Shown here one piece after another: positions 1 through 5,893 of a DNA stretch of 6,592 bases. The stretch comes from Rhodospirillales bacterium (GTDB lineage: Bacteria > Pseudomonadota > Gammaproteobacteria > Steroidobacterales > Rariloculaceae): the NCBI GenBank assembly GCA_024640665.1, contig JAHEEO010000174.1:1-6592 (forward strand), read 5' to 3'. The notes beneath the pieces were generated by a model. That model was not told the origin of the DNA, searched no databases, and was given only the letters and a program-made list of their open reading frames with translations. The translations under genes were made by a program, and so were the position numbers. Numbering within the stretch: position 1 is the first letter of the stretch; each line of letters begins with the position of its first letter.

Positions 1-947
1 TCAAGGAGATTGCCGACAAGCTCTGTTTGAAACAAGCACCCCGCGGCCGAGATCCAATTCAACAGCTCTGACGTGCCGTCTCTGAATAGTTTGTGATCGA
101 CACCCTTTAGCCAGCTCGCATCCCTGCCTTGAATGGCAGCAATTAGTTCCGCATCGAAGCTTTCGTTGATGACGAAATGCGACATCCCACCGGAACCGAT
201 GATTGCAACTCTGACGTCCGCATCCCAAGCAGAAATCACATCGAACAACAGTTCACCCATGGCATAACATCGCCACGGCCGCGGCTGATTTGGCGGGAAA
301 AAAGTGTTCGTGATGATCGGCAAAGACGGCACAGCATGGTCGCGCATGACACGCCGAATGATGTACGCAAACGCATGTGGCGTTCCGAGGTGGTGATGCG
401 GCGACGGGTGTTCCGGCCAGGCATTCGACGCGGCAAAATCCCAGCCTTCTTCGAGGCCTTTTTCGAATACACGGGCGGCCAGCTCCGGCAACGCTGGATA
501 CTCCGTGCGTACGTCGGGTCGATTTGCCCATTCGGATTCCGCAATCCCCGGCGGTAGCTTTGCTGTTCGCGCTTCGGGCATCGGCCCGTTCCAAAACGTA
601 TCACCGTAATAGACGGTATAGGCCGGCTGACACGCCGGCAGCATGAGTTCGCGCTGATCGTTACCGAAAATTACGCAGACATCCGGTTGCACTTCGGCCC
701 AGACGTCGGCCAACTCATCGATCGCAGTTTGACATGCCGCGTGATGGCGCGTTCGTGCGTCGAGCGTTGCCCGCTCGCCCAGTTTCTCATCGCGCCGCAG
801 TTCGATGAGTTGGTCAAACCCGTAACGCTCACCGGCGTACCAATGCTGGCGCGCCTTGTCTGCCGGCACGCGCAACATCCACTGCTCCGGCGTGGTGTTT
901 AGTTGTGGACCGTGGGTCGTCCATACACCCAACACGATTTGAGCCAT
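1..947 (-). CDS. LigB-superfamily class III extradiol ring-cleavage dioxygenase (3' end beyond window)
   Basis: The reading frame is open from ATG at 947 to the left edge: 315 residues, no stop, so the C-terminus is missing. The family uses non-heme Fe(II) to cleave catecholic rings next to the hydroxyl groups. Visible matches are His12 in the N-terminal VWTTHGP segment (equivalent to the first iron ligand of LigB), a GNDQRE segment at 95-100 where LigB has Asn-Asp-His, a His-rich stretch at 184-191 (HHHLGTPH), NTFFPPNQP at 214-222, SGGMSHF at 252-258 and TSELLNWISAAG at 292-303, all in family order. There is no signal peptide, so it is cytoplasmic. The upstream Shine-Dalgarno is weak (GAAAGA). 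It lies 57 bases after the PQQ dehydrogenase on the same strand, probably in the same operon. Family assignment is firm; the substrate (gallate-, protocatechuate- or homoprotocatechuate-like) is not resolved, and Gln98 at the expected second His position leaves activity open. Confidence 0.85.
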   Translation of the reverse strand, partial: MAQIVLGVWTTHGPQLNTTPEQWMLRVPADKARQHWYAGERYGFDQLIELRRDEKLGERATLDARTRHHAACQTAIDELADVWAEVQPDVCVIFGNDQRELMLPACQPAYTVYYGDTFWNGPMPEARTAKLPPGIAESEWANRPDVRTEYPALPELAARVFEKGLEEGWDFAASNAWPEHPSPHHHLGTPHAFAYIIRRVMRDHAVPSLPIITNTFFPPNQPRPWRCYAMGELLFDVISAWDADVRVAIIGSGGMSHFVINESFDAELIAAIQGRDASWLKGVDHKLFRDGTSELLNWISAAGCLFQTELVGNLL

Positions 948-1004
948 TTTAGATCTTTCGAACGTCGGTCAACGAATGGGTTTTCGCAATGAATACCGCG
1001 CGAA

Positions 1005-2672
1005 CTAGTCGCCGGGCAGGCCGAAAACGAATAAGCTATTACCCATTGCTACCGCAATGTATTGACGACCGTCGATGGCGTACGACATCGGACCGTTTGA
1101 GCCTTGGCCGCCGAGGCTGGTGCGCCACAGCATTTCACCAGAACGCGCATCGAGCGCGTAAAAGTACCCTTCGCGGCTGCCAGTGAAAAGTAGATTCGTC
1201 GCCGTGGTCAGCACTCCGCTGTGCGAAACGTCGGTGGTCGGGAAACGCCAAACTTGCTCACCAGTACTCGGATCGATTGCGATGACAGCGCCATTGCCGA
1301 CCGCGTCGGTCCAATTATTGATTGGCTGACGGCCGAAACCCGGAACATTTGCGGCGCCGGCTATTGGACCAGCCAGCGTGCCGCCACCGAAGTTCCGGCC
1401 CGGCTGATAGTCGACCTCGACCGGCTGAAAAATGTGGCCGTAGTTTTCCCAGGCCGTCAGATAGAACAGCCCGGTATTCGGATTGTAAGAAGGCGAATAC
1501 CAGTTGGTGCCGCCCTGGACGCCTGGATACGTAACGGCCTCCGTCCCCTGGGGCGTTTCATAAGGACGACCGGCTTCATCAAGGCCGCTGGCCCAGTTGA
1601 GCTTGACGAACGGCGTGCCGTCGAGAAACGTACCGGTCACGCGGTCGAGCACATAAAAAAAGCCGTTGCGGTTACCCCAAAGCATCAGCTTGCCGCTGGA
1701 AAACTCATCTGTCTCGAGATCGACGAGTACGGGAATCTGCACCGCGTCATAGTCGTACGGATCGTTCGGCGTGAACTGAAAATGCCACTCGAGTTCGCCG
1801 GTGTCTGCGTTCAGTGCGACGACGCTATCCGAGTAGAGGTTGTCACCAGGGCGTTGCGCCGGGTTCCAGTCGGGACCCGGGTTGCCGATGCCCCAATACG
1901 TGAGATTGAGCTCGGGATCGTAGGAGCCCGTCAACCAGACCGACCCGCCGCCGTGCATCCAGGCATCACCGCCGTCTTCCCAGGTTTCGAATCCCGGCTC
2001 GCCGGGCGCTGGAATCGTATGAAAGCGCCAAACCTCCTCGCCGGTGTCGGCGTCGTACGCAGCGATAAACCCGCGAATGCCGAACTCGCCGCCTGCAACA
2101 CCGACGATGACTTTGTCCTTGATGACCAAAGGCGCGAGGGTCATCGCGTAGCCCAAACTTGGATCCGCAACGCTGTTACGCCAAACGGGCTGTCCGGTGG
2201 TCGTATCGAGCGCGATAAGTTCAGCGTCTAACGTCGCCATGAAAACTTTGTCACCGAGAATGCCTAGACCGCGGTTGACACGGCCGCAGCAAGGCCTGGC
2301 TTCCGCCGACGCGTCATGCTGATAACGCCAGAATACGCGGCCTGACGCGGCATCGACGGCTATTGCCGTATTCGGTGCTTCGGTCAAATACATGATGCCG
2401 TCGACGACCAGTGGCGTCGTTTCGAATGCTTCGAGTGACTGCGCCTGGAATATCCACTTGAGCTCGAGATCGTCGACATTACCGGGCCGAATCTCACGCA
2501 GCAGCGTATGCCGCTGGCTCGCATAAGAGCCCGAATAAGTCAGCCAGTTTTGCGGTTCATCGTCCGCGTTGACGAGCCGTTCAAAACTCACCTGAGCGTT
2601 CGTTGCTTGGCCGACCAGGCAAAGCAGCATTGGAGCAAAACTCGTTAATGCAAATCGTTTCGTTGCCGTCAT
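1005..2672 (-). CDS. Secreted PQQ-dependent alcohol dehydrogenase (quinoprotein, methanol/ethanol dehydrogenase family)
   Basis: This 555-residue protein oxidises an alcohol or aldehyde in the periplasm with pyrroloquinoline quinone and passes electrons to a cytochrome c. A signal peptide covers residues 1-26, with likely cleavage after TNA. It is an eight-bladed-propeller type with tryptophan-docking repeats such as GEEVWRF and GEQVWRF. Adjacent cysteines 128-129 form the vicinal disulfide typical of the family. Likely cofactor and metal residues are Glu196 (GGEFG), Asn264 (IGNPGPDWN) and Asp307, the expected catalytic base, in NDPYDYD. Asp309 sits two residues after the base, as in lanthanide-dependent enzymes; calcium enzymes of the MxaF type have Ala there. 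There is no fused heme domain, and the length is slightly short of the roughly 600 residues of methanol dehydrogenases. The ATG overlaps the stop of the cytochrome gene (ATGA), and a Shine-Dalgarno AAAAGGG lies at 2681-2687, inside that gene. The substrate is unknown. Confidence 0.95.
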   Translation of the reverse strand: MTATKRFALTSFAPMLLCLVGQATNAQVSFERLVNADDEPQNWLTYSGSYASQRHTLLREIRPGNVDDLELKWIFQAQSLEAFETTPLVVDGIMYLTEAPNTAIAVDAASGRVFWRYQHDASAEARPCCGRVNRGLGILGDKVFMATLDAELIALDTTTGQPVWRNSVADPSLGYAMTLAPLVIKDKVIVGVAGGEFGIRGFIAAYDADTGEEVWRFHTIPAPGEPGFETWEDGGDAWMHGGGSVWLTGSYDPELNLTYWGIGNPGPDWNPAQRPGDNLYSDSVVALNADTGELEWHFQFTPNDPYDYDAVQIPVLVDLETDEFSSGKLMLWGNRNGFFYVLDRVTGTFLDGTPFVKLNWASGLDEAGRPYETPQGTEAVTYPGVQGGTNWYSPSYNPNTGLFYLTAWENYGHIFQPVEVDYQPGRNFGGGTLAGPIAGAANVPGFGRQPINNWTDAVGNGAVIAIDPSTGEQVWRFPTTDVSHSGVLTTATNLLFTGSREGYFYALDARSGEMLWRTSLGGQGSNGPMSYAIDGRQYIAVAMGNSLFVFGLPGD

Positions 2673-3478
2673 CGGTCGAACCCTTTTAGTGACAGGAGAT
2701 ACGCGACAAAGTCTGCAATCTCCATCTCGGTAAACGTTTCGCCATAAGCAGGATGTGCAGACTCCATGCCGACGTCAAATTCGCGAAGCGTAGTCTTGTC
2801 GAGCGCCACGAGCCGCCCGGTATCGGTGACCAGCTGCACCGTAAACGTGTCTTCATTGAGTCGACGCCCGCTAATCACGGTGCCGCCCGCCGTCACAGCA
2901 CGCACGGGGCGGTTGAGCGGCAGCAAGGCTTCATCGGGCGCAATCAGCGTGCGTTGTAACGTTGCCGCCGTGCGCAAGGCACCGATGGCACTCAAGTCCG
3001 GCGCAGCCAATGGCCCTATGCTGCCGAACCGGTGGCAACTCGTGCAGTCGCCTTTACCTTCGAACAGCACGCGACCGCGCGCGGCGTCGCCAATGGACGT
3101 GCCGCTCGCGTCAAACGAACTCATGTTGCGCAAATAGGCCACGAGCGCCGTCAGCTCGGACGCCGCGTAGCCGGTCGGCACCATGGCAGTGCCGGAAATC
3201 CCATCGCTAATTACTCGGGAGAGTTCACGATCGGATGTCGCATTACGAAACTGGCCGTTACGAAGGTTGGCCTGGGGCATCAAGTCGCCGCGTTCGCCAT
3301 GACAGGCGATACAACGCTCGGAAAATAGCTGTGCCCCGTATTCGATGTCGGCCCGCTCATACTGGCCGATGTGCTGCTGCGCAACGGCAGCAACGCCCGT
3401 CAACGTCAATATGGCGCCTACGCCGAACAAAACGGCAGTCCCGGCAATCGTATTGCGCTGAGTTGAATAGCTCCGCAT
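2669..3478 (-). CDS. Secreted di-heme cytochrome c, probable electron acceptor of the PQQ dehydrogenase
   Basis: With the ATG at 3478 the product is 269 residues. A hydrophobic signal sequence covers about 1-34, ending AVA before QQ. Two heme c sites are visible: CIACH at 56-60, with Met99 (GTAMVP) as likely sixth ligand, and CTSCH at 145-149, with Met238 as candidate ligand. Between the second CxxCH and Met238 lie about 90 residues, including a glycine- and valine-rich, beta-looking stretch at 193-234. This is longer than a usual class I cytochrome and recalls the large heme-binding proteins of Planctomycetes and Verrucomicrobia. The C-terminal IADFVAYLLSLKG is the usual last helix. The gene is first in the operon and overlaps the dehydrogenase by four bases (ATGA), which supports coupled translation and a role as its redox partner. 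An in-frame ATG at 3496 would add six residues, but the Shine-Dalgarno favours 3478. Confidence 0.92.
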   Translation of the reverse strand: MRSYSTQRNTIAGTAVLFGVGAILTLTGVAAVAQQHIGQYERADIEYGAQLFSERCIACHGERGDLMPQANLRNGQFRNATSDRELSRVISDGISGTAMVPTGYAASELTALVAYLRNMSSFDASGTSIGDAARGRVLFEGKGDCTSCHRFGSIGPLAAPDLSAIGALRTAATLQRTLIAPDEALLPLNRPVRAVTAGGTVISGRRLNEDTFTVQLVTDTGRLVALDKTTLREFDVGMESAHPAYGETFTEMEIADFVAYLLSLKGFDR

Positions 3479-3483
3479 AAATT

Positions 3484-3491
3484 CCCCCTCT
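3484..3491 (-). promoter_or_regulatory. Strong Shine-Dalgarno that sets the cytochrome start
   Basis: Read on the minus strand, AGAGGGGG is followed by a five-base AATTT spacer and then ATG at 3478. The alternative in-frame ATG at 3496 lies upstream of this purine run and would bury it inside the coding sequence. The signal peptide also begins more typically (Met-Arg-Ser) from 3478. Confidence 0.7.
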
Positions 3492-3536
3492 GGCATACTC
3501 GCGACGCACCTCTAGTGCACGCACGGCATGAATCGT

Positions 3537-3542
3537 ATTATC
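3537..3542 (-). promoter_or_regulatory. Possible -10 element of the cytochrome/PQQ dehydrogenase operon
   Basis: The minus strand reads GATAAT, five of six matches to TATAAT, and would give a leader of about 50 bases before the ATG at 3478. I found no good -35 hexamer 16-18 bases upstream, so this promoter would need an activator or is a chance match. It lies in the 142-base divergent gap shared with the hemoglobin gene. No convincing promoter for the plus strand was found there; the only structure noted is a ten-base palindrome CCTTTAAAGG at 3598-3607. Confidence 0.25.
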
Positions 3543-3620
3543 GTCACTGCAAGCGTTCGAGCCTACACGGCGATCTCGTTCACGTCGAGCATTCGGGCCT
3601 TTAAAGGTGTGCCAAAATAG

Positions 3621-4049
3621 ATGAATACGACAGCCCAGCGACAGTACGGTGACGGCGACGCCTCGTTCCAAGCCGCTGGTGGTGAACTCGGGATACGCCG
3701 CTTAGTCGATGCGTTTTTTGACCGCATGAGCATGGACTCGAGGTACGCCACCATCTATGCGATGCATCCGGCGGACAAATTGACATCGCGGGACAAGCTT
3801 TGCCGGTTTCTGTGCGGCTGGCTCGGAGGACCCAAGCGTTACCAGGAAAAATATGGCCCAATCAACATTCCCGCCGCACACCAACATCTGTCAATCACAA
3901 CAACCGAGCGCGATCAGTGGCTGAGCTGCATGGCAGAGACGATCGCCGAGCAATCGTTTCACGCGGAGTTCAAACACTATTTGCTGGTGCAACTTGCTGT
4001 GCCGGCCGACGCGATTCGGCGCCGCTGCGCCCACAACTTGAGTAGTTAA
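3621..4049 (+). CDS. Group II truncated hemoglobin (TrHb2)
   Basis: This is a 142-residue small globin that binds heme and, in this family, handles O2, NO or peroxide-type ligands in the cytoplasm. The group II fingerprint is clear: FLCGWLGGPKRYQEKYG at 63-79, proximal His89 (the H in HQHLSI), and ERDQWLSCM at 96-104 containing Trp100 (position G8). The B helix reads VDAFFDRM at 29-36, so B10 is Phe33, where Mycobacterium tuberculosis trHbO and most of the group have Tyr. Position CD1 is His49 (AMHP) rather than Tyr. An in-frame TAG directly before the ATG rules out an earlier start. The nearest purine-rich site (AAAGG, 3603-3607) is 13 bases upstream, which is far for a Shine-Dalgarno. The gene is divergent from the cytochrome/dehydrogenase operon and convergent with the cupin gene. 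Confidence 0.93.
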   Translation: MNTTAQRQYGDGDASFQAAGGELGIRRLVDAFFDRMSMDSRYATIYAMHPADKLTSRDKLCRFLCGWLGGPKRYQEKYGPINIPAAHQHLSITTTERDQWLSCMAETIAEQSFHAEFKHYLLVQLAVPADAIRRRCAHNLSS

Positions 4050-4060
4050 TAATTTAATGT

Positions 4061-4083
4061 TGCAACGGCGCGGCCGTCTTGCG
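4061..4083. terminator. Hairpin in the convergent gap between hemoglobin and cupin genes
   Basis: ACGGC at 4065-4069 pairs with GCCGT at 4073-4077 across a GCG loop. GCA at 4062-4064 can extend the stem with TGC at 4080-4082 if C4078 and T4079 bulge. A competing short hairpin TTGC-GTG-GCAA sits at 4079-4089. Neither strand has a run of T straight after the stem, so it is not a standard intrinsic terminator. The 47-base gap between two converging stop codons is the only position-based support. Confidence 0.25.
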
Positions 4084-4096
4084 TGGCAATAAAAAA

Positions 4097-4780
4097 CTAG
4101 CGGGCCTGCTTTGGCGGATCGATAAAACGCAAGCCACCGGTCTTTATCCATACGCGCGCACCCTGGGTTCCGGCCTTTGCTCGGAGCTCGCTGCCGATAG
4201 GGACACGCAGCCAGGAATGGCGGTTAAGCGTATCTCGCCCTTCAACAAAATTCCCATCTAATACGAGTAGCTCCGCGCCACCGGTGGTATCGAGCGTGAC
4301 CTCAGCGCCCGGCGCCCATTGTTCCATGCGCACTTCTTCGCGTTGATCCTTAAATAATGGCGATACAGAAACTCCGGGACGTTCGGCGTGCGGTACCGCA
4401 CCCAGCTTGTCCATGCGGGTAATGATGGGGGTTCGATCCGCTGGATCGAATTGCCACAACTTCACGAAAATGATGCAGCCCAACTCAGAGCCGGGTGTGT
4501 GCCGTGATTGCGGTGGATTACGAATGTACGAACCCACGGGAAAAGCGCCATGCTCGTCCTGAAACACACCGTCCAACACGATGAATTCCTCGCCGCCGGA
4601 ATGGATGTGCGGCGAGAAATGACTGCCTGGTGCGTAGCGGACTATTGAGGTGGCTCTCGCGACTTCATCGCCAATTCGATCCAGCATGCGCCGTTGCACA
4701 CCCGGCATGGGCGAATCCACCCAGTCCAGCTCCTCGCTGTGTACTACGGTTCTCAGACTGAAGTCTGCGTTCAGCTCCAT
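4097..4780 (-). CDS. Two-domain cupin protein, ChrR-like cupin family
   Basis: This 227-residue protein has two cupin barrels in tandem. The first (about 40-112) carries the full motif 1 spacing: Gly52, His58, His60, Glu64 and Gly71 (G-x5-H-x-H-x3-E-x6-G), and His94 completes a probable metal site (Zn or Fe) in the second motif. The second barrel (about 145-215) keeps the fold pattern (GAELLVLDGNF) but has no metal-binding histidines, so it is probably structural. The sequence style matches the cupin part of the anti-sigma factor ChrR, but the N-terminal zinc-binding anti-sigma domain is absent and no sigma factor gene is adjacent. It may therefore be a free-standing enzyme or sensor. There is no signal peptide. 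Shine-Dalgarno AGAGGG at 4788-4793 is eight bases from the ATG (seven intervening bases), supporting this start. It is convergent with the hemoglobin gene and lies 101 bases after the LRR gene. Confidence 0.88.
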   Translation of the reverse strand: MELNADFSLRTVVHSEELDWVDSPMPGVQRRMLDRIGDEVARATSIVRYAPGSHFSPHIHSGGEEFIVLDGVFQDEHGAFPVGSYIRNPPQSRHTPGSELGCIIFVKLWQFDPADRTPIITRMDKLGAVPHAERPGVSVSPLFKDQREEVRMEQWAPGAEVTLDTTGGAELLVLDGNFVEGRDTLNRHSWLRVPIGSELRAKAGTQGARVWIKTGGLRFIDPPKQAR

Positions 4781-4794
4781 CCAATTTCCCTCTG

Positions 4795-4822
4795 TTTGAT
4801 TTGTGCCGCAAGGCTAATCAAA
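4795..4822 (-). promoter_or_regulatory. Imperfect palindrome upstream of the cupin gene (operator or leader hairpin)
   Basis: TTTGATT at 4795-4801 is the exact reverse complement of AATCAAA at 4816-4822. Inside it, GCC at 4805-4807 pairs with GGC at 4812-4814 around a four-base loop. As minus-strand RNA this gives seven outer and three inner base pairs with a small internal loop, ending one base before the cupin Shine-Dalgarno (4788-4793). No U-run follows, so it is not an intrinsic terminator for the LRR gene. It could be a dimeric repressor site or a structure that controls access to the ribosome binding site. Confidence 0.5.
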
Positions 4823-4850
4823 TCGATAACGATAGTACACGCCCTACCAA
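4823..4850 (-). promoter_or_regulatory. Weak sigma70-like promoter candidate for the cupin gene
   Basis: The minus strand reads TTGGTA at 4845-4850 (four of six matches to TTGACA), then a 16-base spacer, then TATCGA at 4823-4828 (three of six matches to TATAAT). If real, transcription would begin within the adjacent palindrome, which would make that an operator rather than a leader hairpin. The match is poor, and the cupin gene could instead be read through from the LRR gene. Confidence 0.2.
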
Positions 4851-4881
4851 CACATTCGCAGACAAACCGGCCTGAGCGCGA

Positions 4882-5847
4882 TCAGCGGCCGATATCGTCA
4901 ACCTCTCTGGGACAGGTCGCAGGCTGCACGACGTCGGCTCCAAAAATTTCAACCAGGTGATGAAACTCGTCGCAGCGAAGATTGAGATTTCCGGTCAAAT
5001 CAATGTATGTCAGGCCACCTAAACTATAAAGTGGCTCTATCGATGTCAGCTGATTATTCCGCAACGAAACTCTTTGCAATCTTGTCAGCGTGCGCAACGA
5101 AGTAATATCCGAAATGTTGTCGTCATCGAGTACAAGCTCATGCAACTGCGTGAGCTCTGACAACGAACCTATACCAAGATTAGGATTGGCGGACATCAAA
5201 AGGATTTCAAGATTCACCAACGGAACCAGAGCCGCCGTGTCCGTTACGTGATTTTGGCTGAGATCGAGATAGATCAAGCCAGTCAGTGGCGAGAGCGCTG
5301 TCGCATCAGAAATATTATTGTGACTCAGATCCAGCTCTAGAAGAGTCGTCTTATCGGTGATCCCCGCAATATCGACGATCCGGTTGTGACTTAACGAAAC
5401 AATTTCAAGCGATAGCCAATTCTTAAGCCAGTCGAGTTTTTCTATACGATTATGATCAAGATTGAGATAAGTGATATGTCTTGCGTCCGGACTACTGAAC
5501 GTCTTCAGTTTATTGAAAGACAGATCGATGAACTGCAACTGCGGCAATTTCGTAAGCGACTCAGTAGTTGTTATTTGGTTGTGTGCCAGATCCAGGTCAT
5601 CAAGATTAGTCAAATGTTCAATGCCATCTAAATTTGCAATGCCCTTGTCTTCAGCATTGTTGCACCGTAAAGTTTTTACATAGCCTGCCTCTGGCCATTG
5701 ATTATCTTTCGCAGTAATAACGACGCAGGCCCTCAAGTCACTATCGGCGAAGGCCAGCTCGCTGACCGGCGTATAAACATCGAGAGGTGCTCGCGGAGCG
5801 CACGACCAGATGCACACACATGCAAACAATATATAGATCATTTTCAT
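4882..5847 (-). CDS. Leucine-rich-repeat lipoprotein (SDS22/internalin-like repeats)
   Basis: This 321-residue protein is probably exported and lipid-anchored. The N-terminus (MKMIYILFACVCIWSC) has a short hydrophobic core and a lipobox-like IWSC, giving Cys16 as the likely modified cysteine; Trp before Ser is unusual, so Cys10 or Cys12 cannot be excluded. From about residue 57 to 290 there are some ten repeats of 21-23 residues with the pattern LxxLxLxxNxIxDIxxL, for example at 80-101, 168-189 and 190-211. Cys41/Cys62 and Cys292/Cys312 flank the repeat block and could cap it as disulfides. Such proteins usually bind other proteins; no enzymatic domain is seen. The start is ATG 5847 or the ATG two codons later, both with weak Shine-Dalgarno sequences. 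It lies 46 bases after trkH on the same strand, so co-transcription is possible. G+C is clearly lower than in the genes left of 4850. The function is unknown. Confidence 0.85.
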   Translation of the reverse strand: MKMIYILFACVCIWSCAPRAPLDVYTPVSELAFADSDLRACVVITAKDNQWPEAGYVKTLRCNNAEDKGIANLDGIEHLTNLDDLDLAHNQITTTESLTKLPQLQFIDLSFNKLKTFSSPDARHITYLNLDHNRIEKLDWLKNWLSLEIVSLSHNRIVDIAGITDKTTLLELDLSHNNISDATALSPLTGLIYLDLSQNHVTDTAALVPLVNLEILLMSANPNLGIGSLSELTQLHELVLDDDNISDITSLRTLTRLQRVSLRNNQLTSIEPLYSLGGLTYIDLTGNLNLRCDEFHHLVEIFGADVVQPATCPREVDDIGR

Positions 5848-5893
5848 AGCTTCAATTCCAACCTAATTACACGTTCTGTGGGATTGGTTCCGA

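Noticed and set aside
177..646. Open frames on both strands inside the dioxygenase gene
   Set aside because: The dioxygenase frame is continuous from 947 to the edge with family motifs throughout; the others are out-of-frame shadows with basic, low-complexity composition.
1221..2231. 336-codon open frame on the plus strand
   Set aside because: It lies wholly opposite the PQQ dehydrogenase, whose family motifs are unmistakable. Its translation shows no domain, and long antisense frames are expected in G+C-rich genes.
2766..3328. Several plus-strand open frames of 68-123 codons
   Set aside because: They are antisense to the cytochrome gene, Arg- and Ser-rich with no recognisable motif and no good ribosome binding site.
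3479..3496. Upstream ATG at 3496 as start of the cytochrome
   Set aside because: It would place the AGAGGGGG Shine-Dalgarno inside the coding sequence; the ATG at 3478 is correctly spaced from it.
4754..4767. CAGACT/AGTCTG inverted repeat near the cupin start
   Set aside because: It lies in codons 5-9 of the cupin gene and forms at best a five-base stem with a four-base loop; too short to call a regulatory element.
4795..4822. FNR or Anr box reading of the TTGAT/ATCAA halves
   Set aside because: FNR sites have the half-sites four bases apart; here they are separated by more than ten bases.
5110..5680. DNA-level repeats in the LRR gene
   Set aside because: The periodicity follows from the protein repeat; codon choice varies between units, so there is no recent tandem duplication to report.
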